Made by a program: the position numbers and the translations under genes
Assembly: GCA_030426805.1 (NCBI GenBank)
Contig: JAUHXU010000004.1
Location: 358,792 to 422,791 of the forward strand
Length of the DNA: 64,000 bases
From: a bacterium
GTDB taxonomy: Bacteria > Planctomycetota > JAFGQW01
Reading direction: 5' to 3'
Notes under the pieces: generated by a model
The model's input: the letters and a program-made list of their open reading frames with translations, nothing else
Database searches by the model: none
Told to the model about the DNA's origin: nothing
Shown here: positions 1 to 8,744 of the stretch, one piece after another
How the letters are laid out: each line of letters starts with the position of its first letter
Position numbering within the stretch: the stretch's first letter is position 1

Positions 1-2160
1 GGGGGCTTCATCGCCGCGACGCCGACCGCGTCCGGCAAGACGCTCTGCTACAACGTCCCGGTCCTCGACGCGATCCTGCGACGCGACCCGGCCGCATCGG
101 CGCTCTACCTGTTTCCGACGAAAGCGCTCAGCCAGGACCAGGTCGCCGAACTCACGGACCTGATCGCGCGACTGCCGCGCGAGGTCGTCGCCTACACCTA
201 CGACGGCGACACGCCGCCGGCCGTGCGCCGCAACGTGCGCGATCGCGGCGACATCGTCGTGACGAACCCCTACATGCTCCACGCCGGCATCCTGCCGAAC
301 CACCCGAAGTGGGGGGACTTCCTGCGTCGACTTCGCTACGTCGTCATCGACGAGGTGCACGTCTACAAGGGCATCTTCGGCGGGAACATGGCGAACGTCC
401 TGCGCCGACTGCGGCGGATCTGCGCGCACTACGGCGTGCGCCCGAAGTTCCTGCTCGCATCCGCGACGCTGCGCAACCCGGGCGAACTCGCGCGACGGCT
501 GACCGGGGAGACCGTACAGGTCGTCCGCGAGAGCGGCGCACCTCGCGGCGAGAAGCACTTCATCGTCGTGAATCCGCCGCTCGCGAACGCCGAAGCGGGC
601 GTCCGGATGAGTCCGCTCGAGGAAGCGCGCCGGCTCGCCATCCGATTGATGGGCGTCAAAACGATCTTCTTCGCCCGCAGTCGGACCCGAGTCGAGTTGC
701 TCGTGAAGTACCTGAAGGACGCGTACGTCCGCGCGGGCAAGAGCCCGGACCTCGTGCGCGGCTACCGCGGCGGCTATCTCCCGAAACTGCGTCGGCAGAT
801 CGAAGCGGACCTTCGGAGCGGCGCCGTGCAAGCCGTCGTCTCGACGAACGCGCTCGAACTCGGTGTCGACATCGGCTCCCTCGACGCGGCCGTGCTCGTC
901 GGCTACCCGGGCACGCTCGCGAGCACGTGGCAGCAGGCGGGGCGCGCCGGACGGCGCCGCACGACGTCGGCGGCGTTTTTGATCCTGTCGAACCAGGCGA
1001 TGGACCAGTACGTCGGCGATCACCCGTCGTATCTGTTCCGCACGCCGAAGGAACGTGCGATCCTCGACGCGGACAACCTGGTCGTCCGGGCGAACCACTT
1101 GAAGTGCGCGGCGTTCGAGCTGCCGTTTCCCGGCGACGAGGCGTTCGGCGAAGGCGTCGAAACGCGCCGCATCCTGGACCACCTCGCCGTGGAGGCCGGC
1201 CTCGTGCACCGCGCCGGCTCGACCTACCACTGGGCGACCGACGCCTACCCGGCCGAGGACGTGAGCCTGAACGCGGCCGACGTCGACAACTTCGTGATCA
1301 TGGAGCGCGTCTCCGGCGTGCGCGGGATCGAGTTCCGCACGCTCGCCGAGGTGGATCGTCCGAGCGCGATGACGTCGATCTATCCGGGCGCGATCTACGG
1401 CCACCAGGGCGTGCAGTTCCAGGTCGCGACGCTCGACTACGACGGCCGGCGCGCCTACGTGCAACGGATCGACAGCGACTACTACACCGACGCGCAGGTC
1501 TCCACCGACGTGCGCGTGACCCGCGTCGACCGGGAGGCCGATCGGGGCGGCGGGACGATCGCGCGCTTCGGCGGCGTCGTCACGAAGACGCAGGCCGGCA
1601 TCTACAAGAAGATCCGCTACTACACGAACGAGAACCTCGGGGCCGGCGAGATCTCGATGCCGGCCGAGGAGATGGACACGACCGCCTGGTGGATCGTCTT
1701 TCCATCACAGGTCGCGGCGGAGGCCGGCCTCTACGAAGCCGACGGCGGTGGCGGACTCGGTGCACTCGGCAACCTGCTGCGCGGCGTCGCACCGCTCTAC
1801 CTCGGGTGTGACCCGGCCGATCTGCGGGCGGTGGCCCAGGTCCGCGCGCCGAACTACCGCGCACCGGCGCTCTTCCTCTACGACGCGATCCCGGGCGGCG
1901 TCGGCCTCGGGGAGGCGTTGTTCCTCGGCGAGCACGAGGTGCTCGAGGCCGCGCGCGACCGGCTCGAGCGCTGCCCGTGCACGGTCGGTTGCCCGGGTTG
2001 CGTCGGGCCGAGCCGCGGCGAAAAGACCCGTGACAAAGCGGTCGCCGCGGCGCTGCTCGGCCACTTGCTGGCGACCGGCGAAACCGCCGGGGCCGCCAAG
2101 TCCGCCGGGGCCGTCATGTCTACCGGGGCGGATGGAGTCGCGCCCGTCGAGTCGACGTGA
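1..2160 (+). CDS. mrfA: MrfA/YprA-type SF2 helicase with DUF1998 zinc cluster (5' truncated)
   Basis: Superfamily 2 DNA helicase; in Bacillus subtilis MrfA acts with the exonuclease MrfB in repair of mitomycin C damage (family knowledge). The window opens inside the gene: frame 1 is open from base 1 and codons 9-14 already read TASGKT (Walker A), so the start and N-terminus lie upstream. A DEVH box is at bases 349-360 and a SAT motif at 460-468. The C-terminal DUF1998 region carries four cysteines at bases 1972, 1978, 1990 and 1999 (C-x-C-x3-C-x2-C), the zinc cluster typical of this family. 719 codons are present. It runs into mrfB through a GTGA overlap, which supports a two-gene operon. Confidence 0.88.
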   Translation, partial: GGFIAATPTASGKTLCYNVPVLDAILRRDPAASALYLFPTKALSQDQVAELTDLIARLPREVVAYTYDGDTPPAVRRNVRDRGDIVVTNPYMLHAGILPNHPKWGDFLRRLRYVVIDEVHVYKGIFGGNMANVLRRLRRICAHYGVRPKFLLASATLRNPGELARRLTGETVQVVRESGAPRGEKHFIVVNPPLANAEAGVRMSPLEEARRLAIRLMGVKTIFFARSRTRVELLVKYLKDAYVRAGKSPDLVRGYRGGYLPKLRRQIEADLRSGAVQAVVSTNALELGVDIGSLDAAVLVGYPGTLASTWQQAGRAGRRRTTSAAFLILSNQAMDQYVGDHPSYLFRTPKERAILDADNLVVRANHLKCAAFELPFPGDEAFGEGVETRRILDHLAVEAGLVHRAGSTYHWATDAYPAEDVSLNAADVDNFVIMERVSGVRGIEFRTLAEVDRPSAMTSIYPGAIYGHQGVQFQVATLDYDGRRAYVQRIDSDYYTDAQVSTDVRVTRVDREADRGGGTIARFGGVVTKTQAGIYKKIRYYTNENLGAGEISMPAEEMDTTAWWIVFPSQVAAEAGLYEADGGGGLGALGNLLRGVAPLYLGCDPADLRAVAQVRAPNYRAPALFLYDAIPGGVGLGEALFLGEHEVLEAARDRLERCPCTVGCPGCVGPSRGEKTRDKAVAAALLGHLLATGETAGAAKSAGAVMSTGADGVAPVEST

Positions 2161-3494
2161 GCACCGACGAGCGGCTCGCGCGCATCGCCGGGATCAACCC
2201 GACGCGAACGCGCCCGGACAGCGCGTCTCGTACGTCGTCCCGTCGCGACCCGGCGATCCGGGCGTGCACCCGAACGCGCTTCCCCCTCGACCACCGTCAC
2301 GGACGGTTCGCGCTCGGCGCGTGCCTCGACGACGCGCCGGACACGCTCGCGCCGCTCGGCTGCGACCTCGGGATCACCGCGGTCGACCCGCGAGCGATCG
2401 CGTTCTTCGACACCGAGACGACGGGCCTCGAGGGTGGCGCCGGTTGCCGGGTCTTCCTCGTCGGCCTCGGCTGGTTCGAGGACGACGCGTTCGTCGTCGA
2501 GCAACACACGCTGACCGATCTCGCCGACGAGCCTCGCTACCTGACGGCGGTGCGTGACGCATTCGCGCGCTTCCGCGGCGTCGCGACGTTCTTCGGCAAG
2601 TCGTTCGACCGACCCCGCCTCGAGGACCGCTACGCATACCACGGCTTTCGGGACCACGTGCCGAACGATCCCCACGTCGACCTGCACACGCTCGCGCGGC
2701 GGCTGTGGGGCGATCGGCTCGCGAACTGTCGGTTGCAGACGATCGAACGCCGCATCCTCGATTTCCACCGCGACGACGACCTGCCGAGCGGCGACTGCCC
2801 GGAGGCGTGGTGGTCGTATATCCGGGGCGACGACGGCGACACGCTCGCGCGCGTGCTGCAGCACAACCTGGACGACATCCTCTCGCTCGCGACGCTCGCG
2901 CACGCGTGTGGCCGTGCGACCGCGTCGCCGCAGTCGGCGCGTGCGCAAACGACGGTCGCCGCGGGGCTCGACGCGCTCGGACGCGGCGACGACGCGCTCG
3001 CGCTCCTCACCGCGGCGTTCGCGGCGGTGGACGACGCGACCCGGCCGGTCGATCGGACCGGCGTCGGCATCGCGCTCGCCGAGGCGCTCAAACGACGCGG
3101 GCGACACGGCGACGCCGCCGCGATCTGGTCGACGATGCTCGCACGCAACGACGGCGGCATCCGACCGCTGGTCGAACTGGCGATGCACCACGAGCACCGC
3201 ACGGGCGACCTCGATCGCGCCCTCGACTACACGCTGCGGGCGCTCCGCCGGGTGCGGCCCGGTGACGATGCGGCGCTGCGCCACCGGGCGAAGCGCTTGC
3301 TGCGAAAGGGGGGCCGCGCCGCGCCCGAGGAGCCGATGCCGCAGCCCCCGACCGACGACGGACTGGTCGACGGCGACGGAACCCTCGGCGCGCGCTTGCC
3401 GCTCGCGAGCCTACGGCGCCGCGGGCAGGATCTCGACGTTGCGCCCGTCGATGCGGAGCCGCCCGTCGAAGAAAAGGGCGATCACCTCGGGTAG
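2157..3494 (+). CDS. mrfB: MrfB/YprB-like DEDD 3'-5' exonuclease with TPR-like C-terminus
   Basis: Ribonuclease-H-fold exonuclease, the partner of the MrfA helicase in the mitomycin repair pathway known from Bacillus. The GTG start overlaps the mrfA stop (GTGA). The DEDD family signature is visible: D-x-E in FFDTETTG (Asp codon at 2409), a second site around FFGKSFDRP, and the terminal H-N-L-D-D-I segment near residue 240. Residues about 260-380 are alanine-rich and TPR-like, as in other YprB proteins. The last 28 codons overlap the 3' end of purN on the opposite strand (84 bp, convergent), so the low-complexity tail may be dispensable. 445 aa. Family call firm; pathway role is inferred from the gene pair. 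Confidence 0.82.
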   Translation: MSTDERLARIAGINPTRTRPDSASRTSSRRDPAIRACTRTRFPLDHRHGRFALGACLDDAPDTLAPLGCDLGITAVDPRAIAFFDTETTGLEGGAGCRVFLVGLGWFEDDAFVVEQHTLTDLADEPRYLTAVRDAFARFRGVATFFGKSFDRPRLEDRYAYHGFRDHVPNDPHVDLHTLARRLWGDRLANCRLQTIERRILDFHRDDDLPSGDCPEAWWSYIRGDDGDTLARVLQHNLDDILSLATLAHACGRATASPQSARAQTTVAAGLDALGRGDDALALLTAAFAAVDDATRPVDRTGVGIALAEALKRRGRHGDAAAIWSTMLARNDGGIRPLVELAMHHEHRTGDLDRALDYTLRALRRVRPGDDAALRHRAKRLLRKGGRAAPEEPMPQPPTDDGLVDGDGTLGARLPLASLRRRGQDLDVAPVDAEPPVEEKGDHLG

Positions 3495-4037
3495 CGCCTC
3501 GCACTCCTCGGCGAAGACGCGTGCTGCGAGCGACTCCGGCGTCTCGTCCGGCGCGAGCACGACCTTGCGGCGGAGGATGATCGGCCCGCGATCGTAGCTG
3601 CCGTCGACGAAGTGCACGGTGCAGCCCGAGCGCCGTTCGCCCGCGGCGATCACGGCGCGATGGACGCGCATGCCGTAGTAGCCCTTGCCGCCGAACTTCG
3701 GGAGCAGTGCGGGGTGGATGTTGATCACGCGGCCGTCGTAGCCCGGCGCCATCGGAAAGAGCGTCAGGTAGCCGGCGAGCACGATCAGGTCGGGCCGCGA
3801 CTCGCCGATCCGCGCGTGCAGCGCCGCGGCGAACGCCCCGTCGTCGGCATGCGTCTCGCGGGCGATCGTCGTGTGCGGGATGCCGGCCGCTGCGGCGCGC
3901 GCGAGACCGCCCGCGTCCGCCCGACTCGCGATCACGTCGACGATCTCCGCGTCGAGTGTGCCGGCCGCGATGCGATCGACCAGATTTTGCAGCGATCGCC
4001 CGCCACCGCTCAGCAGCACGACGACGCGCCGTGTCAT
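3411..4037 (-). CDS. purN: phosphoribosylglycinamide formyltransferase
   Basis: Transfers a formyl group from 10-formyl-THF to glycinamide ribonucleotide, the third step of de novo purine synthesis, in the cytosol. The 208-aa protein has the usual length. The N-terminal phosphate loop LLSGGGRSLQNL and the catalytic triad N106, H108 (INIHPALLP) and D145 (VDGSYDRGP) are all present. The ATG at 4037 overlaps the TGA of the upstream nucleoside phosphorylase (ATGA), so translation is probably coupled and purine salvage and synthesis share one transcript. The 3' end overlaps mrfB on the other strand. Confidence 0.95.
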   Translation of the reverse strand: MTRRVVVLLSGGGRSLQNLVDRIAAGTLDAEIVDVIASRADAGGLARAAAAGIPHTTIARETHADDGAFAAALHARIGESRPDLIVLAGYLTLFPMAPGYDGRVINIHPALLPKFGGKGYYGMRVHRAVIAAGERRSGCTVHFVDGSYDRGPIILRRKVVLAPDETPESLAARVFAEECEALPEVIALFFDGRLRIDGRNVEILPAAP

Positions 4038-4858
4038 GCGTCGGCCTCGGCGATGATCCGCGTCAGCAGCGTCGTGAGTTTCGGGTCGGCGGCCGCCGCG
4101 GTCGCGAGGATCTCGTCGATGTTCACCGGCGCAAGCGCGTCGGGCAGGCAGAGGTCGGTGATCGCACCGACGCCGAACACCTTCATGCCGCCGTGCAGGG
4201 CGACGAGCACTTCGGGGATCGTCGACATCCCGACCGTGTCGGCGCCGAGCACGCGCAACGCGCGGTATTCGGCGCGGGTCTCGAGGTTCGGGCCGAGCAC
4301 GGCCGCGTGCACGACCGGACGGGCGCGGATGTTCTCCTCGAGGCAAATGCGCTCGGCGAGTGCGAGCAGGCCGCGGTCGTACGGCTCGCACATGTCGGGG
4401 AACCGGGGACCGAGTCGATCGTCGTTGTCGCCGACGAGCGGATTGAGGCCCATCAGGTTGATGTGATCCTCGATCAGTCCGAGGTCGCCGCCCTGCATGT
4501 GCGGGTCCATGCCGCCGCACGCACAGCTCACGAGCAGCGTGTGCGCGCCGAGCGCGCGCATCACGCGCACCGGCAGCGTGATCGACACCGGATCGTGGCC
4601 CTCGTAGAGGTGGAAGCGCCCCGCCATCACCATCACCGGTTTGCCGGCGACGCGCCCGAGGTGCAGGGCACTCTTGTGTCCGACCACCTTCGACTCGAGG
4701 AAGCCCGGCACCGCGTCGTACGGCAGCGGCTTGTCGTCTTCGATCCGATCGAGCAGCCCCTCGAGGCCCGTGCCGAGGATCACGCCGTATTCGGGCGTCT
4801 CGCCCCAGTGGTCGCGCACGGCCGCGGCGGCGGCCTCGACGCGGTCGAACAAGTCCAT
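4034..4858 (-). CDS. punA: purine nucleoside phosphorylase, trimeric (PNP/MTAP) family
   Basis: Phosphorolysis of purine nucleosides to free base and ribose-1-phosphate (salvage). 274 aa, the normal length of trimeric PNPs. Visible family motifs are GTGLEGLL near residue 29, GRFHLYEGH at 80-88, GPNLETRAEY at 189-198 and GMSTIPEV at 210-217. The start at 4858 was chosen over the ATG at 4864 because AGGAG lies 6 nt before it and abuts the other. Odd point: the base-recognition position that is Asn in guanosine/inosine PNPs (ITN) is Asp235 here (ITDL), which could shift base preference. It lies 23 bp after the kinase gene and overlaps purN. Confidence 0.9.
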   Translation of the reverse strand: MDLFDRVEAAAAAVRDHWGETPEYGVILGTGLEGLLDRIEDDKPLPYDAVPGFLESKVVGHKSALHLGRVAGKPVMVMAGRFHLYEGHDPVSITLPVRVMRALGAHTLLVSCACGGMDPHMQGGDLGLIEDHINLMGLNPLVGDNDDRLGPRFPDMCEPYDRGLLALAERICLEENIRARPVVHAAVLGPNLETRAEYRALRVLGADTVGMSTIPEVLVALHGGMKVFGVGAITDLCLPDALAPVNIDEILATAAAADPKLTTLLTRIIAEADA

Positions 4859-4881
4859 CGTCATCTCCTGGGGTCGGACGA

Positions 4882-7533
4882 TCACTCTTTCGCGAGCGCC
4901 GTTTCGCCATTGGTGTTCCGCACGAACGCGATCGTGTCGGCGTATTCGGTGCGCAACTCGACCGCGTATTGCCGGACCTTCGACCACGCCTCGGTTCTCG
5001 CGGCATCGAGAAGTCGTTCGAGGAGCGCCGCGGCGCGGCACTCGTGCTCGATCCTGCGGATGACCTTCGGATCGCCGATCGGGCGCACGCGCTCCATCGC
5101 GATGTCGTGCCGGCCGAAGAGCACCGCGAGCCACGCGACGCCGATCCGATCGTCCGGCGTCATCGCCCAGCGGTCCTCGCTGAACAGCTCCAGATACTTG
5201 TCCGCCGGGTATTCGCTCCATGGACGCTTCACGGTGTTGCGACGCCCCCGGATGCGCACTTCGATGTGCAGGTCCTCGGCGTCGACCTTCTTCAGCGTGC
5301 CGCTCTCGTTGCCGACCATCGCCCGGTCGAGGGGGACCTCGCGGTCGGCGAGGCCGTCGCGACGGTTCGCCCGCTCGATGAACGCCTCCCGGACCGCGAC
5401 GATCCGACGCAGCGCGGCGAGCCCGTCGGCATAGCGCGCCTGGTAGGACGCGACCCGGCTCTGCTTGCCGGCCGCTTCGAGCACCGCGATCGCGTCCGCG
5501 AATCGGTAGCCCTCGGCGAGGTCGAACGCCTTGGCGTAGGCATCGATCAGCGCGCGACGCTCGACGCCGAAACGCTTGGTCCGTGCGGCGTCCTGCCGCT
5601 CGGTGAGTGTCTTGCGCGCGGCCTCCACCTTCGCGGCGAGCGCCGTGAACGCCTCGTTCGGCGCGTCGCCGTCGGCGACGTGCTCGGCGAACGGCGAGAA
5701 CGCCGCACGGGCGGCGTCGAAGTCCTCGCTCGCCGCCAGCGACTGGGCCTTCGCGTCGAGGGCGGCGAAGGCGGCCTTCGCATCGTCCTCGATCTTCGTG
5801 CGCAATGTTTCCGCATCGGCGCGATGATCGACGCCGTCGACCGTCGGGTGGTCTTCGATGAACGACGTCACGCGCGCATGCGCTGCCGCGAAGCGGGACT
5901 CGGCGACCAGGTCGTCGACCGCGGCGCGGGTGTCTTTCCACTGCTGCTCGACGGCGGCGATCGCGGCGGTTCGCGCGGCTTTCGCGTCGGCGACCCGCTT
6001 CGCGAGCGCTTTCGCCTCCTCGCCGGCGCGGGTGCCGAACTCGGTCCCCGCGTGCTTCTTCGCGACCGCGCGATAGCGACCGACGCGCTCGGCATCGGTC
6101 ACCGACGCGCTTTGCACCTCGTGGAAGGCCGCCTTCGCCTCGAGTTCGCGCAGGCGCGCCGCCTGCTCCGCGGCCGCCGGATCGGGTGCGCCGCCGCTGC
6201 CGTTGCCGCCGGTCTCGCCCGTGTTCTGGCCGTTGCCGTTCGCCGCGGTCGGGTCGCCACCGACGGGACCCGTCGGCTTGACGATGTCCGGGTCGTTCGG
6301 CTCGACCGGCTTGTCGCCGCCACCGCCGAAGAGTGCCCAGCCGCCGACGATCGCCGCGAGCCCGACCGCGCCGACGCCGATCCACAAGCCCTTCGACGAT
6401 CCGGCCCCGGCGCCCGCACGCTCGAACGCGCGCTCGACGTCGGCGATCAACTCGCCCGGCGTCGCGTAGCGGTCGTCCGGATCCTTCTGCATCAGCCGCT
6501 CGATCACCGCGCTCACCTCGCGCGGAACCGTCGCGTCGGCCTCGTGCGCCGGCATCGGCATCTCTTTGACCTGCGCGACGATGATGTCGCGCACCTTGCG
6601 GCCGTGGAACGGATTGCGCCCGACGACCATCCGGTAGAACGACGCACCGAGCGAGTAGAGGTCGGATCGCACGTCGACCTTCTTGCCCTGCGCCTGTTCC
6701 GGCGAGATGAAGTGGGGGGTGCCGATGATGCCCTCGGAACCGTCGCCGCTCTCGGCGAGGTTGTGAGCGAGTCCGAGGTCCGCGATCTTCACGGCGTCGT
6801 CCTCGGCGATCATCAGATTGTCGGGCTTGATGTCGCGATGGACGATCTGCTTCTGCCGCGCGTAGTCGAGTCCACGCGCCGCATCGCGGACGATCCGGAT
6901 CGCGTCGGTCCACGCGATCTTGCCCTCGCGGTCGAGGAGGTCCTGGACGCTGCCCTTCGGCATGTACTCCATCGACAGGTAGTAGAGGCCCTTTTCGCGA
7001 CCGACGTCGTAGACCGCGACGATGTTCGGATGGTTGAGCGCACCCGCGGCCCGCGCCTCCTTGAAGAACAAGTCGACGAAGGTCGTGTCTTCGATCAGTC
7101 GGCTCGAGAGCACCTTGAACGCGACCTCGCGCCCGAGGCTGAGTTGCGTCGCGCGGAAGACCGTCCCCATGCCGCCGGCACCGAGGCGCTCGAGGACGCG
7201 ATAGCCGGCGAGTTCCTTGCCGATCAGGCCCTTGCTCTCGACCTCGAGGAGCGACAGCATCGTATCGCCGGCGCGCAGCACGTCGCCGACGCGCATCGTC
7301 GCCGACCCCTCGACACGACGGTCGTTCAGGAAGGTGCCGTTCTGGCTGTCGAGATCCTCGACGGTGACGCCTTCGGCGCGGTGGGCGACGCGGAAGTGCT
7401 GGCGCGAGACCATCACGTCGGGCAGGCGCAGCGGGGCGGACGGATCGCGCCCGGCGATCAACTCGCCGTCGACGGGGATCTCGACCCGCTTGCCCTTGGC
7501 TCTACCGTTCTCGATCGCGAGGCACAGACGCAT
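4882..7533 (-). CDS. FHA-domain Ser/Thr protein kinase, membrane anchored
   Basis: A Hanks-type kinase fused to an N-terminal phosphopeptide-binding FHA domain (residues about 1-97, with GRD, S-R-Q-H and NGTF motifs). The kinase domain spans about 110-375: glycine loop GAGGMG, Lys140, catalytic loop HRDIKPDN with Asp234, DLG in place of DFG at 252-254, then GTPHFISPE. A single membrane helix at about 383-402 separates it from a roughly 480-residue helical region rich in Ala/Glu/Arg that would lie outside the cytoplasm and probably acts as a sensor. 883 aa. The gene follows yggS by 12 bp and precedes the PNP by 23 bp, so these genes are likely cotranscribed. The kinase target is unknown. Confidence 0.92.
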   Translation of the reverse strand: MRLCLAIENGRAKGKRVEIPVDGELIAGRDPSAPLRLPDVMVSRQHFRVAHRAEGVTVEDLDSQNGTFLNDRRVEGSATMRVGDVLRAGDTMLSLLEVESKGLIGKELAGYRVLERLGAGGMGTVFRATQLSLGREVAFKVLSSRLIEDTTFVDLFFKEARAAGALNHPNIVAVYDVGREKGLYYLSMEYMPKGSVQDLLDREGKIAWTDAIRIVRDAARGLDYARQKQIVHRDIKPDNLMIAEDDAVKIADLGLAHNLAESGDGSEGIIGTPHFISPEQAQGKKVDVRSDLYSLGASFYRMVVGRNPFHGRKVRDIIVAQVKEMPMPAHEADATVPREVSAVIERLMQKDPDDRYATPGELIADVERAFERAGAGAGSSKGLWIGVGAVGLAAIVGGWALFGGGGDKPVEPNDPDIVKPTGPVGGDPTAANGNGQNTGETGGNGSGGAPDPAAAEQAARLRELEAKAAFHEVQSASVTDAERVGRYRAVAKKHAGTEFGTRAGEEAKALAKRVADAKAARTAAIAAVEQQWKDTRAAVDDLVAESRFAAAHARVTSFIEDHPTVDGVDHRADAETLRTKIEDDAKAAFAALDAKAQSLAASEDFDAARAAFSPFAEHVADGDAPNEAFTALAAKVEAARKTLTERQDAARTKRFGVERRALIDAYAKAFDLAEGYRFADAIAVLEAAGKQSRVASYQARYADGLAALRRIVAVREAFIERANRRDGLADREVPLDRAMVGNESGTLKKVDAEDLHIEVRIRGRRNTVKRPWSEYPADKYLELFSEDRWAMTPDDRIGVAWLAVLFGRHDIAMERVRPIGDPKVIRRIEHECRAAALLERLLDAARTEAWSKVRQYAVELRTEYADTIAFVRNTNGETALAKE

Positions 7534-7545
7534 GGATTCCCTCGG

Positions 7546-8289
7546 TCAACCGTTGGGGTGAGCAGCGCCCGAGGCGGCGCCGCCGTTCGATTCGTATAGT
7601 GCGCTTCCGACGCGGACCAGCGTCGCTCCCTCTTCGACCGCGATCGGGTAGTCGTTGCTCATGCCCATGCTCAGCTCCTCGAGCGGGGCGCGATACCAGC
7701 CGTCGCGGCATGCATCGTCCCGAAGCGCGCGCAACGTGGCAAACGCGGGTCGGGACGCCTCCGGGTCTGGATCGTACCGCGCCATCGTCATCAGGCCAAC
7801 GACTTTCGCGTTCTCGATCGCCGACGCCGCGCCGAGCAGGTCGCGCACGTCGCCCGGGGACAGCCCCTGCTTCGAGGCCTCGTCGGTCACGTTCACCTGA
7901 ACGAGGACCCGGGGGGCGGGGACCGCGAGTTCCTCGGCGACCCGCGCGATTCGCGCCAGCACGTCGATCGACGTGAGGGCGTGGATCCACGCGAAACGCG
8001 GGACGATCTTGCGGATCTTGTTCGACTGGAGCCGGCCGATGAAGTGCCATGTGGGACCGTCGCCGATCGCGTCGACCTTCGGAAGGGCCGCCTGCAGGCG
8101 ATTCTCGCCCAGATCGGTGACCCCGTGCTCGAAGAGGGCCTCGGTCGTCGCTCGATCGACGCTCTTCGTCACCGCGACGAGGCGCACGTCCTCGATGCGT
8201 CGGCCGCTGCGGTCGGCGGCCGCGGCGATCCGCCGACGGACGAGCGCGAGATTCGCGGCGACGGTTCGGCCGGGGACGGTTTGGAGCAT
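7546..8289 (-). CDS. yggS: YggS-family pyridoxal phosphate homeostasis protein
   Basis: A PLP-binding, alanine-racemase-fold protein without known enzyme activity that buffers cellular PLP. 247 aa. Recognisable motifs are LVAVTKSV with the PLP lysine, LGENRLQ, WHFIGRLQSNK, and SMGMSNDYPIAVEEGATLVRVGSALY near the C-terminus. ATG at 8289 is the first start after a plausible sigma70 promoter; no strong ribosome binding site is visible. It is the first gene of the operon that continues into the FHA kinase, PNP and purN. Confidence 0.93.
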   Translation of the reverse strand: MLQTVPGRTVAANLALVRRRIAAAADRSGRRIEDVRLVAVTKSVDRATTEALFEHGVTDLGENRLQAALPKVDAIGDGPTWHFIGRLQSNKIRKIVPRFAWIHALTSIDVLARIARVAEELAVPAPRVLVQVNVTDEASKQGLSPGDVRDLLGAASAIENAKVVGLMTMARYDPDPEASRPAFATLRALRDDACRDGWYRAPLEELSMGMSNDYPIAVEEGATLVRVGSALYESNGGAASGAAHPNG

Positions 8290-8367
8290 CAGGGGGGACT
8301 CGGGCGGCGGGGGCGGCGACTCGGGGCCATTACCCGCGCGGTTCAATGGACTTACGACCCGGATCCC

Positions 8368-8396
8368 ATCGTAGGACCGCGGTACGGGACGGTCAA
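8368..8396 (-). promoter_or_regulatory. sigma70-type promoter for yggS-kinase-PNP-purN
   Basis: On the minus strand TTGACC (8396-8391), exactly 17 bp, then TACGAT (8373-8368). The expected start site near 8361 gives a leader of about 70 nt before the yggS ATG. It is back to back with a near-identical promoter on the other strand 40 bp away. Confidence 0.6.
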
Positions 8397-8437
8397 GCGC
8401 CGTCGATGCGCTGGGTGTGCGCTTCTTCTTTCCCCGC

Positions 8438-8467
8438 TTGACTTTACCCCGAGCGGCTCGATACGAT
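8438..8467 (+). promoter_or_regulatory. sigma70-type promoter for the PQQ-propeller lipoprotein
   Basis: TTGACT (8438-8443), 18 bp, TACGAT (8462-8467). The predicted start near 8475 leaves a leader of about 270 nt before the chosen ATG at 8745. The -10 hexamer is identical to that of the divergent promoter. Confidence 0.55.
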
Positions 8468-8479
8468 CTGCGCGCACCG

Positions 8480-8536
8480 AGGGTTTCCCATGAAGAAGGG
8501 TCTCCCAGGAGAAGGGTTCCGAACCAAGAGGGTTCC
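8480..8536 (+). repeat. four iterated AGGGTTTCC-like motifs in the leader
   Basis: AGGGTTTCC (8480), AGGGTCTCC (8497), AGGGTTCC (8513) and AGGGTTCC (8529) recur every 16-17 bp directly downstream of the promoter. Spacing of about 1.5 helical turns and position suggest an operator array or an RNA element; function unknown. The rest of 8290-8744 (8537-8744) shows no gene I can support. Confidence 0.45.
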
Positions 8537-8744
8537 GACGAGACGAGCGGCACGGCGTGCCCGCGCGGGCAGGCCGGCCGTTGGCCGCACGCCGGCGCAG
8601 CGGTGGCAGCCGATCGCCCGTCCGACACCGATGCCCTCCGGACAGACGACGCACGTCGCGGCTCGCCAACGCACCGAGACCGACGGCGAATCACACACCC
8701 GGATCGGCCGCGAATCGGCCGGCCCACGAGTTGGAGGATTTCAG

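Noticed and set aside
4969..7599. 876-codon open frame on the plus strand across the kinase gene
   Set aside because: Antisense shadow of a GC-rich gene: Arg/Val/Asp-heavy composition, no domain, and the minus strand encodes a complete FHA kinase.
8490..8744. N-terminal extension of the PQQ lipoprotein from ATG 8490
   Set aside because: It would place 85 basic residues before a good signal peptide, and GGAGGA stands correctly before the ATG at 8745.
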